DNA of 64,000 nt. Source: CBDANO01 sp965197665. GTDB taxonomy: Bacteria; Chloroflexota; Dehalococcoidia; Lucifugimonadales; UBA3495. A model generated the notes under the pieces. The model did not search any database, was not told where the DNA came from, and saw nothing but the letters and a program-made list of their open reading frames with translations. The stretch is taken from assembly GCA_965197665.1 (NCBI GenBank), contig CBDANO010000005.1, positions 558,001 to 622,000 of the forward strand. Direction: 5' to 3'. Shown in pieces: positions 52,764 to 61,019 of this stretch; position 1 is the first letter of the stretch, and each line of letters opens with the position of its first letter. The position numbers and the translations under genes are program-made.

Positions 52764-52866
52764 CGGTCCTCAGGGCATGGAAACATGGTAAGACCCATGG
52801 GGTCGGAGCAGGGGCAATGGGAGAATCTGATCATTCCACCGAACCACAACGGGTATAGCGGGGATT

Positions 52867-53190
52867 TTAATTGCGGATACCGGCGCTCTTTGCGTGAAAA
52901 GCAACGAAGGGTATGAGAGCCAGGTGGCGCGCTCGTTGAATCGCTATGCGGAGCGTCCGCTGGTGTTTGGCGCAGACCCCGGTCCTGCGGCGGGGTTCGA
53001 TCTTGGCTCGGTCGGACAAGAACCGGCGGATTTGATCTACGTTCTTGTAATCGATGTGCTTGACGTGGTCTACGCAAAAGGAACACACACGCCTGCGGGG
53101 CGCGAACCGCCCCCGGGGACGGCCTCCCGGGCGGCCTCCGGGGCGGCCCGGCGGTCTACTTCCTCCACTTCTGAACGGCGGTCGCGTCAT
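52867..53190 (-). CDS. rpsR: 30S ribosomal protein bS18
   Basis: 107 residues. The S18 core is VCSFCVDHVKHIDYKNVDQIRRFLSDRAKI...GVCAKHQRTLRIAIQRARHLALIPF, with Cys residues that could hold zinc. It is preceded by an unusual tail of about 33 residues rich in Gly, Pro and Arg (PPGRPGGRPGGRPRGRF). ATG 53190 follows GAGGG; a longer open frame runs back into ssb. The order rpsF-ssb-rpsR is conserved. Confidence 0.94.
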   Translation of the reverse strand: MTRPPFRSGGSRPPGRPGGRPGGRPRGRFAPRRRVCSFCVDHVKHIDYKNVDQIRRFLSDRAKIEPRRRTGVCAKHQRTLRIAIQRARHLALIPFVAFHAKSAGIRN

Positions 53191-53219
53191 TGCTGCTGTT
53201 ACCCTCGGTCTACGAGTCG

Positions 53220-53636
53220 CTAGAAAGGTAAGTCGTCGATGTCGTCGGTCATCGGACCGGCGCCAGCCATGTCCGAGTCCATGTCGTAGGGGGGCGCCTG
53301 CTCGCCGGTACCGCTGGGCCTTGCCAAGAACTGCACGTCGGTCAGGGTGATGTCGTTGGCCCAACGAGTTTGACCGTCCCGGCCTTCGAAACTCTTGAGG
53401 TGCAGCCTGCCTTCAAGATAGACCTGTTGGCCTTTAGTCAGGTACTGGTTGCACAGTTCGGATAGCTTCCCCCAAGCGTTGACGTTGAACCAATCGGTCT
53501 CTTCCCGCTGCTCTCCGGAGGAAGTAGTGTACCGGCGGTTAGTAGCCACGGAGAACGACGTGACGCTTTGACCGGAAGGGGTGTAGCGCATTTCGGGGTC
53601 TCTTCCCAGATTACCGATGACTATAATCTTGTTCAA
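53220..53636 (-). CDS. ssb: Single-stranded DNA-binding protein
   Basis: 138 residues. OB-fold features are MNKIIVIGNLGRDPEMRYTPSGQSVTSFSVA, then EETDWFNVNAWGKLSELC and LTKGQQVYLEGRLH. The acidic tip DDIDDLPF recruits partner proteins. It lies between rpsF and rpsR, as in most bacteria. Confidence 0.97.
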   Translation of the reverse strand: MNKIIVIGNLGRDPEMRYTPSGQSVTSFSVATNRRYTTSSGEQREETDWFNVNAWGKLSELCNQYLTKGQQVYLEGRLHLKSFEGRDGQTRWANDITLTDVQFLARPSGTGEQAPPYDMDSDMAGAGPMTDDIDDLPF

Positions 53637-53644
53637 GGTCCCCC

Positions 53645-54454
53645 CTAAGGCCGCTCTTGCTCAGGGTTGCCGCCGCTCTCAGCCTGGTCCGACGGTTCTT
53701 CATCGGCAGTCTCGGCTTCTGCGGGCGGCGCGTCAACTGCTTCAGCCCCCGCTTCCTCCTCCACCGCCTCGGCTGCCGGCTCGTCAACCACTTCAGCTAC
53801 CGCTTCCTCTTCCACTGTCTCGGCTGCAGGCTCGTCAACCGTTTCGGCCCTCGCTTCCTCTTCCACAGCCTCGGCTTGGGCTGCCGGCTCGTCAACCGTT
53901 TCAGCTACCGCTTCCTCTTCCACCGCTTCGGTTTCGGCTACCGGCTCGCCAACTTCTTCAGCCCCCGCTTCTTCTTCCACCGCTTCGGTTTCGGCTGCCG
54001 GCTCGCCAACTTCTTCAGCCCCCGCTTCTTCTTCCACCGCCTCGGTTTGGGTGGCCGGCGCCGCTTCGATAACGGGTTGGTCCGTTGCGGCGGTGTCTTC
54101 CGGGGCTTGGGCAGCGGTTTGGGCAGCCGCGGGTTGAGGCCCCGCTCCCGCCGGCGGAGCTATAACCACCAAGGAACGCAATACTTGCTCATCAAGGCGC
54201 AGGAAGGTTTGCAGTTCTTGGTTGAACGGCTTATCGGCGCTGAAGCGGGTCAAGTGGTAGCTGCCTTCCAAGAACTGGTAGGACCCCTTGCGGATTGGAT
54301 AGGCCAGCCGCCTGGTCCCCCATTTCTCCTCGTGGGTGATATCCCCGTCTCGATTGCTTATGAAGTCCTTGATGCGGCCCCACGTATCGGAGGCCTGCTC
54401 CTGGTTCAGCATTGGACTTAGAACGACAACTAGTTCGTAATTACGCAAAAACAC
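53645..54454 (-). CDS. rpsF: 30S ribosomal protein bS6 with long acidic repeat tail
   Basis: 269 residues, against about 95-140 in most bacteria. Residues 1-98 are a normal S6 domain (NYELVVVLSPMLNQEQA, EEKWGTRRLAYPIRKGSYQFLEGSYHLTRF). Then come about 170 residues of Ala/Glu/Pro. Residues 137-246 contain six units: four of 19 residues like TEAVEEEAGAEEVGEPAAE and two of 17. The tail is strongly acidic and probably disordered. The gene heads the rpsF-ssb-rpsR run. Confidence 0.95.
   Translation of the reverse strand: MFLRNYELVVVLSPMLNQEQASDTWGRIKDFISNRDGDITHEEKWGTRRLAYPIRKGSYQFLEGSYHLTRFSADKPFNQELQTFLRLDEQVLRSLVVIAPPAGAGPQPAAAQTAAQAPEDTAATDQPVIEAAPATQTEAVEEEAGAEEVGEPAAETEAVEEEAGAEEVGEPVAETEAVEEEAVAETVDEPAAQAEAVEEEARAETVDEPAAETVEEEAVAEVVDEPAAEAVEEEAGAEAVDAPPAEAETADEEPSDQAESGGNPEQERP
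53717..54046 (-). repeat. 57-bp coding repeats in the rpsF tail
   Basis: In-frame imperfect tandem repeats, four units of 57 bp and two of 51 bp, encoding the acidic tail of bS6. High identity between neighbouring units suggests recent slippage or recombination. Confidence 0.85.
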
Positions 54455-54510
54455 CCCGCTATGGGTTTAGGAAGTAATGGAATTATAGCATCGAGGCTAA
54501 CGCCGCTCAA

Positions 54511-55755
54511 CTACAGGTCGAGACCGGGTACCGGGAATGCCGAGGCTAGCTCCTTTACCTCTTGGCTGACCCGGCGTTTGAGCTTCTCATCTTCCGTGTT
54601 ACCCAAGACTTCTATGATCATACGCGCCACCTCTTTGACCGCGGACTCATCAAACCCCCGGCTGGTGATGGCAGGGGTCCCAAGGCGCAACCCGCTGGCG
54701 ACCCGAGGCGGCTTCGGGTCGAAGGGAATAGCATTCTTGTTAACGACTATGCCCACGTGTTCCAGGGCCGTTTCAGCTTCTTGGCCAGTAATTCCCAGGG
54801 GGGTGAGGTCAACCAGGGACAAATGATTCTCGGTGCCCCCGGACACCAATCGCAGCCCCCCCTCGGAGACCTCCCGGGCCAGAACCCGGCTATTGGCCAC
54901 AACCCGGGCCGCGTATTCGGCGAACTCCGGTCCCATGGCCTCGCCGAAGCACACCGCCTTGGCGGCGATGGCGTGCATGAGGGGGCCGCCTTGGCAGAAC
55001 GGGAAGACGGAGAAATCGATTTTTCGGGCCATGTCCGCCCCGGAAAGAATGAAGCCGCCCCTGGGCCCCCGTAAGCTTTTTTGGGTGGTGGACGTCACCA
55101 GCTGGGCGTGAGGCAGCGGAGACGGGTGGGCGCCGCCGGCCACCAAGCCGGAAATGTGGGCCATGTCCACCATCAACAACGCGCCCGCTTGGTCGGCGAT
55201 GGCGCGAAACCTCGGGAAATCCAGGATGCGGGGATAGGCACTGCAACCGGCCACAATCAGCTTCGGTCGTTGTTCTTGGGCTTGGCGCTCCACTTCATCG
55301 TAGTCGATGGTCTCGGACTCCCGGTCCACACCGTAGGGGATAAAGTCATATAGCTTTCCCGAAAAGTTGACCGACGCTCCGTGGGTCAGATGGCCGCCAT
55401 GGTCCAATTGCATGCCCATTACCCGGTCGCCGGGTTCCAGCAAGGCAAAGTATGCCGCCATGTTCGCTTGGGCGCCGCTGTGGGGCTGGACGTTGGCGTG
55501 CTCGGCGCCAAAGACTTCCTTGGCTCTTTCGACGGCCAGCCGCTCCACCACGTCCACGTTCTCGCAGCCCCCGTAGTAACGCCGCCCGGGGTATCCTTCG
55601 GCGTACTTGTTGTTCATCACCCCCGCTTGGGCTTCCAGGACAGCTCTACTCGCGTAGTTTTCGGCGGCTATCAGAACAATGCTGTTCCGCTGCCGCTCGT
55701 CTTCTCGTTGTATAGCCCTAGCGACCTCGGGGTCTCTTTGGGCTAAATCGACCAT
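54511..55755 (-). CDS. glyA: Serine hydroxymethyltransferase
   Basis: PLP enzyme interconverting serine and glycine with tetrahydrofolate; 414 residues, normal length. Visible segments are NKYAEGYPGRRYYGGCENVD, VMGMQLDHGGHLTHGA, MVDMAHISGLVAGG and TSTTQKSLRGPRGGFIL with the Schiff-base lysine. It feeds one-carbon units alongside the nearby folE. It has its own promoter upstream. Confidence 0.97.
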   Translation of the reverse strand: MVDLAQRDPEVARAIQREDERQRNSIVLIAAENYASRAVLEAQAGVMNNKYAEGYPGRRYYGGCENVDVVERLAVERAKEVFGAEHANVQPHSGAQANMAAYFALLEPGDRVMGMQLDHGGHLTHGASVNFSGKLYDFIPYGVDRESETIDYDEVERQAQEQRPKLIVAGCSAYPRILDFPRFRAIADQAGALLMVDMAHISGLVAGGAHPSPLPHAQLVTSTTQKSLRGPRGGFILSGADMARKIDFSVFPFCQGGPLMHAIAAKAVCFGEAMGPEFAEYAARVVANSRVLAREVSEGGLRLVSGGTENHLSLVDLTPLGITGQEAETALEHVGIVVNKNAIPFDPKPPRVASGLRLGTPAITSRGFDESAVKEVARMIIEVLGNTEDEKLKRRVSQEVKELASAFPVPGLDL

Positions 55756-56214
55756 GGGAATCTCCCAACTGATAGCTTATTTTGACAGCTTCGATTAGGG
55801 ATGGTGGAGCCGGGGGGATGACCAACGTGAACCGGGCTAAACCATGCCGCTTGAAGAGGACCGGCGCCGGGCCGGTTCGATTAGGTAGTGTACGCCCGTC
55901 CCAGGGGGCTGTCAACGAAAACATCGGGGAGGTAAGTGCTCAGAATTGATGAGGTGACCCACTCCCATAGTTCCGGCGCAGGTACGCCACAGGCGGGTCT
56001 GTCCCAGGTAAGACCGGGATCCAGGAAAACCAAACCGCGGGAAACCTTGAGTCCGCAACCGGCCTCTAGCGAAGACTTCCTGGACTCCGGCCTTCGCCGG
56101 AGTGACGGGGCCGGAATAACCCCTTAACTGTGAACGCTTACGACTGGCGCCCGGTCGTTGCGCGCCTTCTGCCGGTCATGTAAATTAGGGGCGAATCCCA
56201 ATTTGAGGGAAGTG
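55756..56214. other. Divergent intergenic with promoter and REP-like element
   Basis: Between glyA (minus) and the methyltransferase gene (plus). It holds the glyA promoter at 55887-55915 and an inverted-repeat unit near 56092-56118 (GGACTCCGGCCTTCGCCGGAG then TGACGG) of the kind dispersed in this genome. No riboswitch was recognised. Confidence 0.5.
55887..55915 (-). promoter_or_regulatory. Sigma-70-type promoter for glyA
   Basis: On the minus strand TTGACA (55910-55915) and TACACT (55887-55892) are separated by 17 bases, about 130 bases upstream of the glyA start. Confidence 0.55.
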
Positions 56215-56799
56215 ATGACTTCGGACCCGGCGGCGATGCCCACTCAGGAGCTCATCAAGCACTTGATGGCACCGGGGCGGGCCGAAAAGTTGGACCAGTT
56301 CGTGGTCTTGAGCTTCAGCGAAATCAACCTCCACGACACCATAGCCGACATCGGCTGCGGGCCGGGCTATTTTACGGTCCCTCTGGCCAAGCTCCTGGTC
56401 AACGGCAAAGTATACGCCCTTGATATTGATGATGAGATGCTGGAAGCTTGCCGCCGGACCGTGGCTCAAGCCCGGATGGGCAACGTGGAAATCGCCAAGT
56501 GCGCGGAGTTCGGGTTCCCCTTGGAACCAGGGTCGTTGGACGGCGCATTCATGGCCTTCGTCGTCCAGCAGAGCCCGGACAAGCCCCGGTTACTCCGGGC
56601 CGTGCGGGAGCTGCTAAAGCCCCGGGCTTGGTGCACCATCCTGGAATGGTACCGGACCGAAACGGAAACCGGCCCTCCGCTGGAGCGGCGGATAGACCCC
56701 GAGGACCTCACGGCGGCGGCGGCGGGCGCCGGCTTCCTGAATCCAGGCTGGCGGGACCTGAACGGCGAGCACTACCTGCTGACGCTGCGCAACGCGTAA
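56215..56799 (+). CDS. Class I SAM-dependent methyltransferase
   Basis: 194 residues. The SAM-binding motif is IADIGCGPGYFTVPLAKLL, motif II is VYALDIDDEMLEACRRTV, and the later motif is SLDGAFMAFVVQQSPDKPRLLRAVRELLKP, of the Methyltransf_11/UbiE-like group. ATG 56215 follows GAGGGA; an upstream start at 56158 lacks family similarity. The substrate is unknown. Confidence 0.88.
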   Translation: MTSDPAAMPTQELIKHLMAPGRAEKLDQFVVLSFSEINLHDTIADIGCGPGYFTVPLAKLLVNGKVYALDIDDEMLEACRRTVAQARMGNVEIAKCAEFGFPLEPGSLDGAFMAFVVQQSPDKPRLLRAVRELLKPRAWCTILEWYRTETETGPPLERRIDPEDLTAAAAGAGFLNPGWRDLNGEHYLLTLRNA

Positions 56800-56808
56800 G
56801 AGCCGAGG

Positions 56809-58653
56809 TTACCTTGCCGGTACTACCGGCAGCAGCACGTGGGACGGGCGCGCGGCGTCGTGATATACGCTGTTTTCCGCCGGAATCTTTATCGGGGAGG
56901 TAGCCGGATTCTCTCCCGTATTGCCATTGACGTCGAATCTTGGGAAGTTGCTCGATGAAATATCCAGCCGGACTCGATGGCCGCGAAGGAATAGGTTGCT
57001 GGTGGGAAACAGCTGGATAGTTATTGGGTAGACCTCGCCGGGCGTCAAAAGCTCCGGCCGCTCCCAAGAGTTGCGGAACTTGGCCCGGATGATACCGTCG
57101 GTCAAGTTCAAAGCATAGCCTTCGGGGTAGTCATGGGACTGGGGGTAGACGTCCACCAGTTTGGCGGTGAAATCGGTATCCACACAGGATGACGCGACCC
57201 AAAGATGCGCCGAAATGGGGCCGGTGACTTCCAGGTCTTCGGGCAGAGCCTCGGTCTGGAACACCAGTACGTCCGGCCGGGACGCCAGGGGCAGGTAGGG
57301 CGGGCGAGAGCCGTGAAACTCCGGGGATTCCCGCTGGTTGAACCCGCCTCCTTCCATAATCGGCTGCCCGGAGGAAATGTTGCCGCCGACGGTAGGTACC
57401 GGCCGCTCCGGGTCGAACAAGTACCGGCTGGGCCGCCCGTCGTTGACGGGCGTTTCCGTCGTCAGCAACCCGCCGGAATGTAGGCAATAAGGGGTGCTTT
57501 GGGCCCGAGCCGGGGGCCATTCCAACTCGCTCCTCCACCGGCCCCCGTGGTCCAACCTTTGGTGCGAATTGCGGCGGCCCGACCCGCCGCCCATGACAAA
57601 TACTCGGACCAAGGGGTCTCCATCCCAACCGTTCTCCGCGCCTTTGAGCCAGCGATCGAAGAAGCGCAACCTTAGGTGGTTGTAGTCCCGGCCGAGATTG
57701 TTGTCCAGGATGGACAGTGGGCCCATGTCGGCGTCTCCCGAGTGGGTAACGGACCGGGCGCCGTGAGTCCAAGGCCCCATGATCAGGGACACCGGGCCTT
57801 TCTTGTTCCGGGAGAGGGCGGCGAAGTTGTCGGTGGTGCTTCTGGCGTAGGGGTCGTACCAACTGCCCATGTGCACCTGAGGTACGTCGGCAAAGGACCC
57901 GATATGGGCTTCGACGCACAAGCCAGCCTGCCGCCAGTAGGCGTCGAACTCTTCACGGGACCAAATTTCCATCAAGAAGTTTTCATAGTCGGGCGTCCAT
58001 TGTAGTGGCGAATGGCCCTTTTTCCAGGGCATCCGCCGGAACCAGTCGTGAATATCCTGGCGCTGCAAGGCGGACTTGGTGACAAGAGGGTGGGCTTGGA
58101 CGCCGGGGCTAGCCATTGCTTCGTTAAAGGCCCACGTGACCTGACGCAGTTCAAAGGCGCCTCCGTTGCGGCACCCGCTCAGAAAAGCGTTGGAGAACCC
58201 GCCCGAGTCCAGCCACATACAAGCCAAATTGGGCGGATTCAGACTAGCCAAGGCGGCTTGGGTATGAGCGCCATAGGACAAACCGTAGGTGCCGACTTTC
58301 CCGTTGCACCAAGGCTGCCCAGCCAGCCACTCCAACGTATCGAAACCGTCCCGGCCTTCGTCAACGTATTTGGTAAATCCTCCCTCGGAAGCGTACCGGC
58401 CCCGGCAGTCTTGGACGACCGTGACGTAACCGCGGGCGGTGAAAAAACCGGCTTCCAAGGCCATGACTTCCGCCGATTTGTTGTAGGGAGTCCGGTGCAA
58501 CAGTACCGGGAACGCCCCTTCCACGAGCATTCCACTCCGGGACGGGCGATGAACGTCCGCCGCCAGCTTCACCCCGTCCCGCATCTCTACCATGACGTTC
58601 CGGGCGCAGTGAACCTGGAAATTCACGCCCGCCGCGGGTTCCTTTTGGCTCAT
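56809..58653 (-). CDS. CocE/NonD-type (S15-like) hydrolase
   Basis: About 614 residues. An alpha/beta hydrolase core has the nucleophile elbow VGTYGLSYGAHTQAAL (GxSxG) and the oxyanion-type motif RTPYNK. GPWTHGARSVTHSGDADMGP supplies the late acid/His region. A C-terminal jelly-roll domain (PEDLEVTGPISAHLWVASSCVDTDFTAKLVDVYP) follows. Members hydrolyse acyl esters or amides, for example cocaine esterase and X-Pro dipeptidyl peptidase. ATG 58653 is preferred over TTG 58674 because of AAAGG upstream. Confidence 0.9.
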   Translation of the reverse strand: MSQKEPAAGVNFQVHCARNVMVEMRDGVKLAADVHRPSRSGMLVEGAFPVLLHRTPYNKSAEVMALEAGFFTARGYVTVVQDCRGRYASEGGFTKYVDEGRDGFDTLEWLAGQPWCNGKVGTYGLSYGAHTQAALASLNPPNLACMWLDSGGFSNAFLSGCRNGGAFELRQVTWAFNEAMASPGVQAHPLVTKSALQRQDIHDWFRRMPWKKGHSPLQWTPDYENFLMEIWSREEFDAYWRQAGLCVEAHIGSFADVPQVHMGSWYDPYARSTTDNFAALSRNKKGPVSLIMGPWTHGARSVTHSGDADMGPLSILDNNLGRDYNHLRLRFFDRWLKGAENGWDGDPLVRVFVMGGGSGRRNSHQRLDHGGRWRSELEWPPARAQSTPYCLHSGGLLTTETPVNDGRPSRYLFDPERPVPTVGGNISSGQPIMEGGGFNQRESPEFHGSRPPYLPLASRPDVLVFQTEALPEDLEVTGPISAHLWVASSCVDTDFTAKLVDVYPQSHDYPEGYALNLTDGIIRAKFRNSWERPELLTPGEVYPITIQLFPTSNLFLRGHRVRLDISSSNFPRFDVNGNTGENPATSPIKIPAENSVYHDAARPSHVLLPVVPAR

Positions 58654-58674
58654 CAAGCGACCTTTCTTTGCCAA

Positions 58675-59383
58675 GATCGGTTTACTTTGGTTAGGGGACG
58701 GCTATAAAGACACCGGCCCGGGGCGCTCCACCGCCGGCGGTAAGCCGGCCGTTTATCCTATGCTCCGGATCAAAGTTCCGGGCTAATGCTCTGGAAAGGA
58801 TGGCGTCCGGCCTCAATTTTAGGCTCGCGGAACTCGCCGCGCAACCGGAGAGCAAGTTGACACAGGGCGATCGCATTGTAATTCGTATGGCACAGCCTGC
58901 CTTTGGCGCCCAACCCGTCATTCCGGTCGTACCTCCGGTAGATTCGCCGTGGCGAACCTTGAGCCGGAATCCAGAATCGCCCTCCGCTAGTTACCTTCCT
59001 TCACCGCAGTATTTTTCTGGTTTCCGGCTTCCGCCGGAAAGACGGCGTGGCGTAACCGGAGCGCCGCATCCATAACGCCTTTACTTAAGACCGGTGTAAA
59101 ATGCGATTGGCCTGCAAGTTGACACTCAAAACCGGCCCCGGATATAGTTATTCCGATTCGCAAGTTTTTCAGGCTGGAGGTAGGACTCCCAATGCAACAA
59201 CTTCGTCGTCCTACGCCGCCCGGCTTTGATGAAAGTATTTAGGGCGTGATTGGGTTGATCCGCCAGAGGCGTGACAGGCGACAGGGAATATTCCGGAAGG
59301 ACCATTCGCGTACCCCAAGGGGTTCGAAGGCCAAGCCGGCCGCCGGGGAAGCGGCGTAGAGGAGCTAGGAGGAGAAGCTTAAC
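58675..59383. other. Long intergenic before trxB
   Basis: About 700 bases with no convincing gene. It contains a REP-like palindrome near 59026-59050 (TTTCCGGCTTCCGCCGGAAAGACGG, reported here in outline), a promoter at 59119-59148, and a segment near 59168-59208 that resembles one after trxB (60363-60402). The trxB leader would be about 230 bases long. Confidence 0.45.
59119..59148 (+). promoter_or_regulatory. Sigma-70-type promoter upstream of trxB
   Basis: TTGACA at 59119-59124 and TATAGT at 59143-59148 with an 18-base spacer. Distance to the trxB start is about 235 bases, leaving room for a leader. Confidence 0.5.
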
Positions 59384-60310
59384 TTGGCTAAGGATTATGA
59401 CGTTTTGATAGTCGGGGGCGGCCTAGCCGGATTGACCGCCGGCATGTATGCGGCGCGGTACGGTCTGAGCACCGGATTGATCGAACAAATGATGGGCGGG
59501 GCCCAGATCATCAACGTTGAAAAGATCGATAACTTCCCCGGCTTCCCTCAAGGAATTTCCGGGGCCGAGCTGGGGCCGGTGGTCCAAGAACAAGCCATGG
59601 ACGCCGGGGCCGAACTCATCATGGCCGAGGCGACCGGCATATCCCTGGACGGCCGCTACAGAGTCGTATCCAGCGACGGGGGTGATTACCGGGCCAAGAC
59701 GGTCATCGTAGCCGCCGGATCGACTCTCCGCCGGCTGGGTATACCCGGCGAAGATGAACTCTACGGGCGCGGCGTGTCCCAGTGCGCCACGTGCGACGGC
59801 CCCCTGTACATGGGACAAGTGGTCGGCGTCGTGGGAGGAGGTGATTCGGCGGCGGACGAAGCCCTGGTGCTGGCCAAGTATGCCGGCAAGGTGCTGCTGT
59901 TTCACCGCCGGGACCAACTTCTGGCCCAACAAGCCTTGCAGGACCAAGTGAACGGCGACCCCAAAATCGAAGTCGTGTGGAATTCCCGCATCGAAGAAAT
60001 AGTGGGTGAAGAAACGGTGTCCGGGGTTAGGGTGCGAGACCTGGTCACCAACGTCGAAGACCACGTGAACATCTCAGGCCTGTTCGTATACGTAGGCTTG
60101 GAGCCTAACTCGGAGATTGTGCGGGGGCTGATAGAGGTCGATAACGCCGGGCACATCCCGGTCAATACGTCGATGGAGACCCCGGTACCCGGGGTTTATG
60201 CTGTGGGGGACATCCGCCAAAATTCGGCGGCCCAACTGGTGTCCGCCGCCGGAGACGGAGCTACCGCCGCCATTGCCGCCTTCAAGTACGTCAAGAGCGC
60301 GGATTGGTAG
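59384..60310 (+). CDS. trxB: Thioredoxin reductase
   Basis: FAD/NADPH disulfide reductase of 308 residues. FAD-binding DVLIVGGGLAGLTAGMYAARYG at the start, redox pair in CATCDGPLY, NADPH-binding VGVVGGGDSAADEALVLAKYA, and C-terminal GVYAVGDIRQNSAAQLVSAAGDGATAA. TTG 59384 is the start, with GGAGGAG upstream; no ATG fits. It lies just upstream of a possible selenoprotein gene, and a shared redox role is conceivable. Confidence 0.95.
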   Translation: MAKDYDVLIVGGGLAGLTAGMYAARYGLSTGLIEQMMGGAQIINVEKIDNFPGFPQGISGAELGPVVQEQAMDAGAELIMAEATGISLDGRYRVVSSDGGDYRAKTVIVAAGSTLRRLGIPGEDELYGRGVSQCATCDGPLYMGQVVGVVGGGDSAADEALVLAKYAGKVLLFHRRDQLLAQQALQDQVNGDPKIEVVWNSRIEEIVGEETVSGVRVRDLVTNVEDHVNISGLFVYVGLEPNSEIVRGLIEVDNAGHIPVNTSMETPVPGVYAVGDIRQNSAAQLVSAAGDGATAAIAAFKYVKSADW

Positions 60311-60518
60311 ACGCCCTGCCTTCCCGTCTGCTTGGATCCACTAGCCAACCCGACGGGCGAGCTTTTCAGGCCCGGTGTAGGACCGTCGATACGCAACATC
60401 GTCCGGTATGAGTCGTCTTACCGGGTAGGGGCAACCCTCGCAGCGTAGGCATATAGCCGATAAGAAACTCGCCAGCTTGGCTGGGTATATTCCGGTTACC
60501 GGTTATGAGAGGGTGATT

Positions 60519-60881
60519 ATGGACCTGGTAGAAAAGCAACTGCGTCACAGCAAGACCATCGCGGTGGTGGGCTTGTCTGACAAACCCGACCGGGACAGCC
60601 ACCGGGTGTCCAAGTACTTGCAGTCCCAAGGGTACCGGATCATACCGGTTAACCCGGTGATCTCCGAGGTGTTGGATGAGAAGAGCTACCCGGACCTGAA
60701 GTCAGTGCCGCTTCCCATTGACATGGTAAACATCTTCCGGCGTTCCGAGTTGGTACCTCCGGTGGTGGACGAGGCCATCGAGATAGGGGCGAAATACATC
60801 TGGATGCAAGACGGCGTGGTAAGTCCCGAGGCGGCGGCCAAGGCCGAAGCGGCAGGCATACCGGTGGTGATGGACGATTGA
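60519..60881 (+). CDS. CoA-binding (YccU-like) protein, ends at an in-frame UGA
   Basis: Up to the UGA there are 120 residues: a Rossmann CoA-binding domain with TIAVVGLSDKPDRDSHRVSKYLQSQGYRIIPVNP and DMVNIFRRSELVPPVVDEAIEIGAKYIWMQDGVV, ending AAGIPVVMDD. Relatives such as E. coli YccU continue VMDRC and about 15-20 more residues. Here the conserved Cys position is UGA and the next codons read TLRQHRRRFGG, like family C-termini. ATG 60519 follows GAGAGGG. The gene is either a selenoprotein, truncated by mutation, or stopped normally. Confidence 0.85.
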   Translation: MDLVEKQLRHSKTIAVVGLSDKPDRDSHRVSKYLQSQGYRIIPVNPVISEVLDEKSYPDLKSVPLPIDMVNIFRRSELVPPVVDEAIEIGAKYIWMQDGVVSPEAAAKAEAAGIPVVMDD

Positions 60882-60950
60882 ACCCTGCGCCAGCACCGCC
60901 GCCGGTTCGGCGGCAAACGTCCGGAGAGTCCGCCTCCACCGGCCTCCTAG
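60879..60950 (+). other. Possible selenocysteine codon, SECIS-like hairpin and C-terminal extension
   Basis: UGA at 60879-60881 replaces the family Cys codon. Reading on gives 22 more codons to TAG at 60948-60950, for a total of 143 residues, close to the family length. GCCGCCG (60898-60904) and CGGCGGC (60908-60914) form a perfect hairpin whose GGUU-containing loop is about 24-26 bases after the UGA, within the range of bacterial SECIS elements. No sel genes are in the window, so this is a candidate only. Confidence 0.5.
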
Positions 60951-61019
60951 AGGTCCATTGGTGGCCGTCCCACCATTACGGGCCCGCGCCGCCCTTCCCG
61001 TCCCGAACGGAGATCGATT

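Noticed and set aside
52764..52866. Threonine attenuator or riboswitch before the foldase-hom-thrC genes
   Set aside because: No run of Thr/Ile codons in a leader peptide and no terminator-like hairpin with a T run was seen.
53657..54421. Plus-strand frames rich in Ser/Ala or Phe/Arg opposite rpsF
   Set aside because: Produced by the repetitive acidic coding tract of rpsF read backwards.
55756..55935. Glycine or folate riboswitch upstream of glyA
   Set aside because: I could not fit the conserved core of either class; only a promoter is supported.
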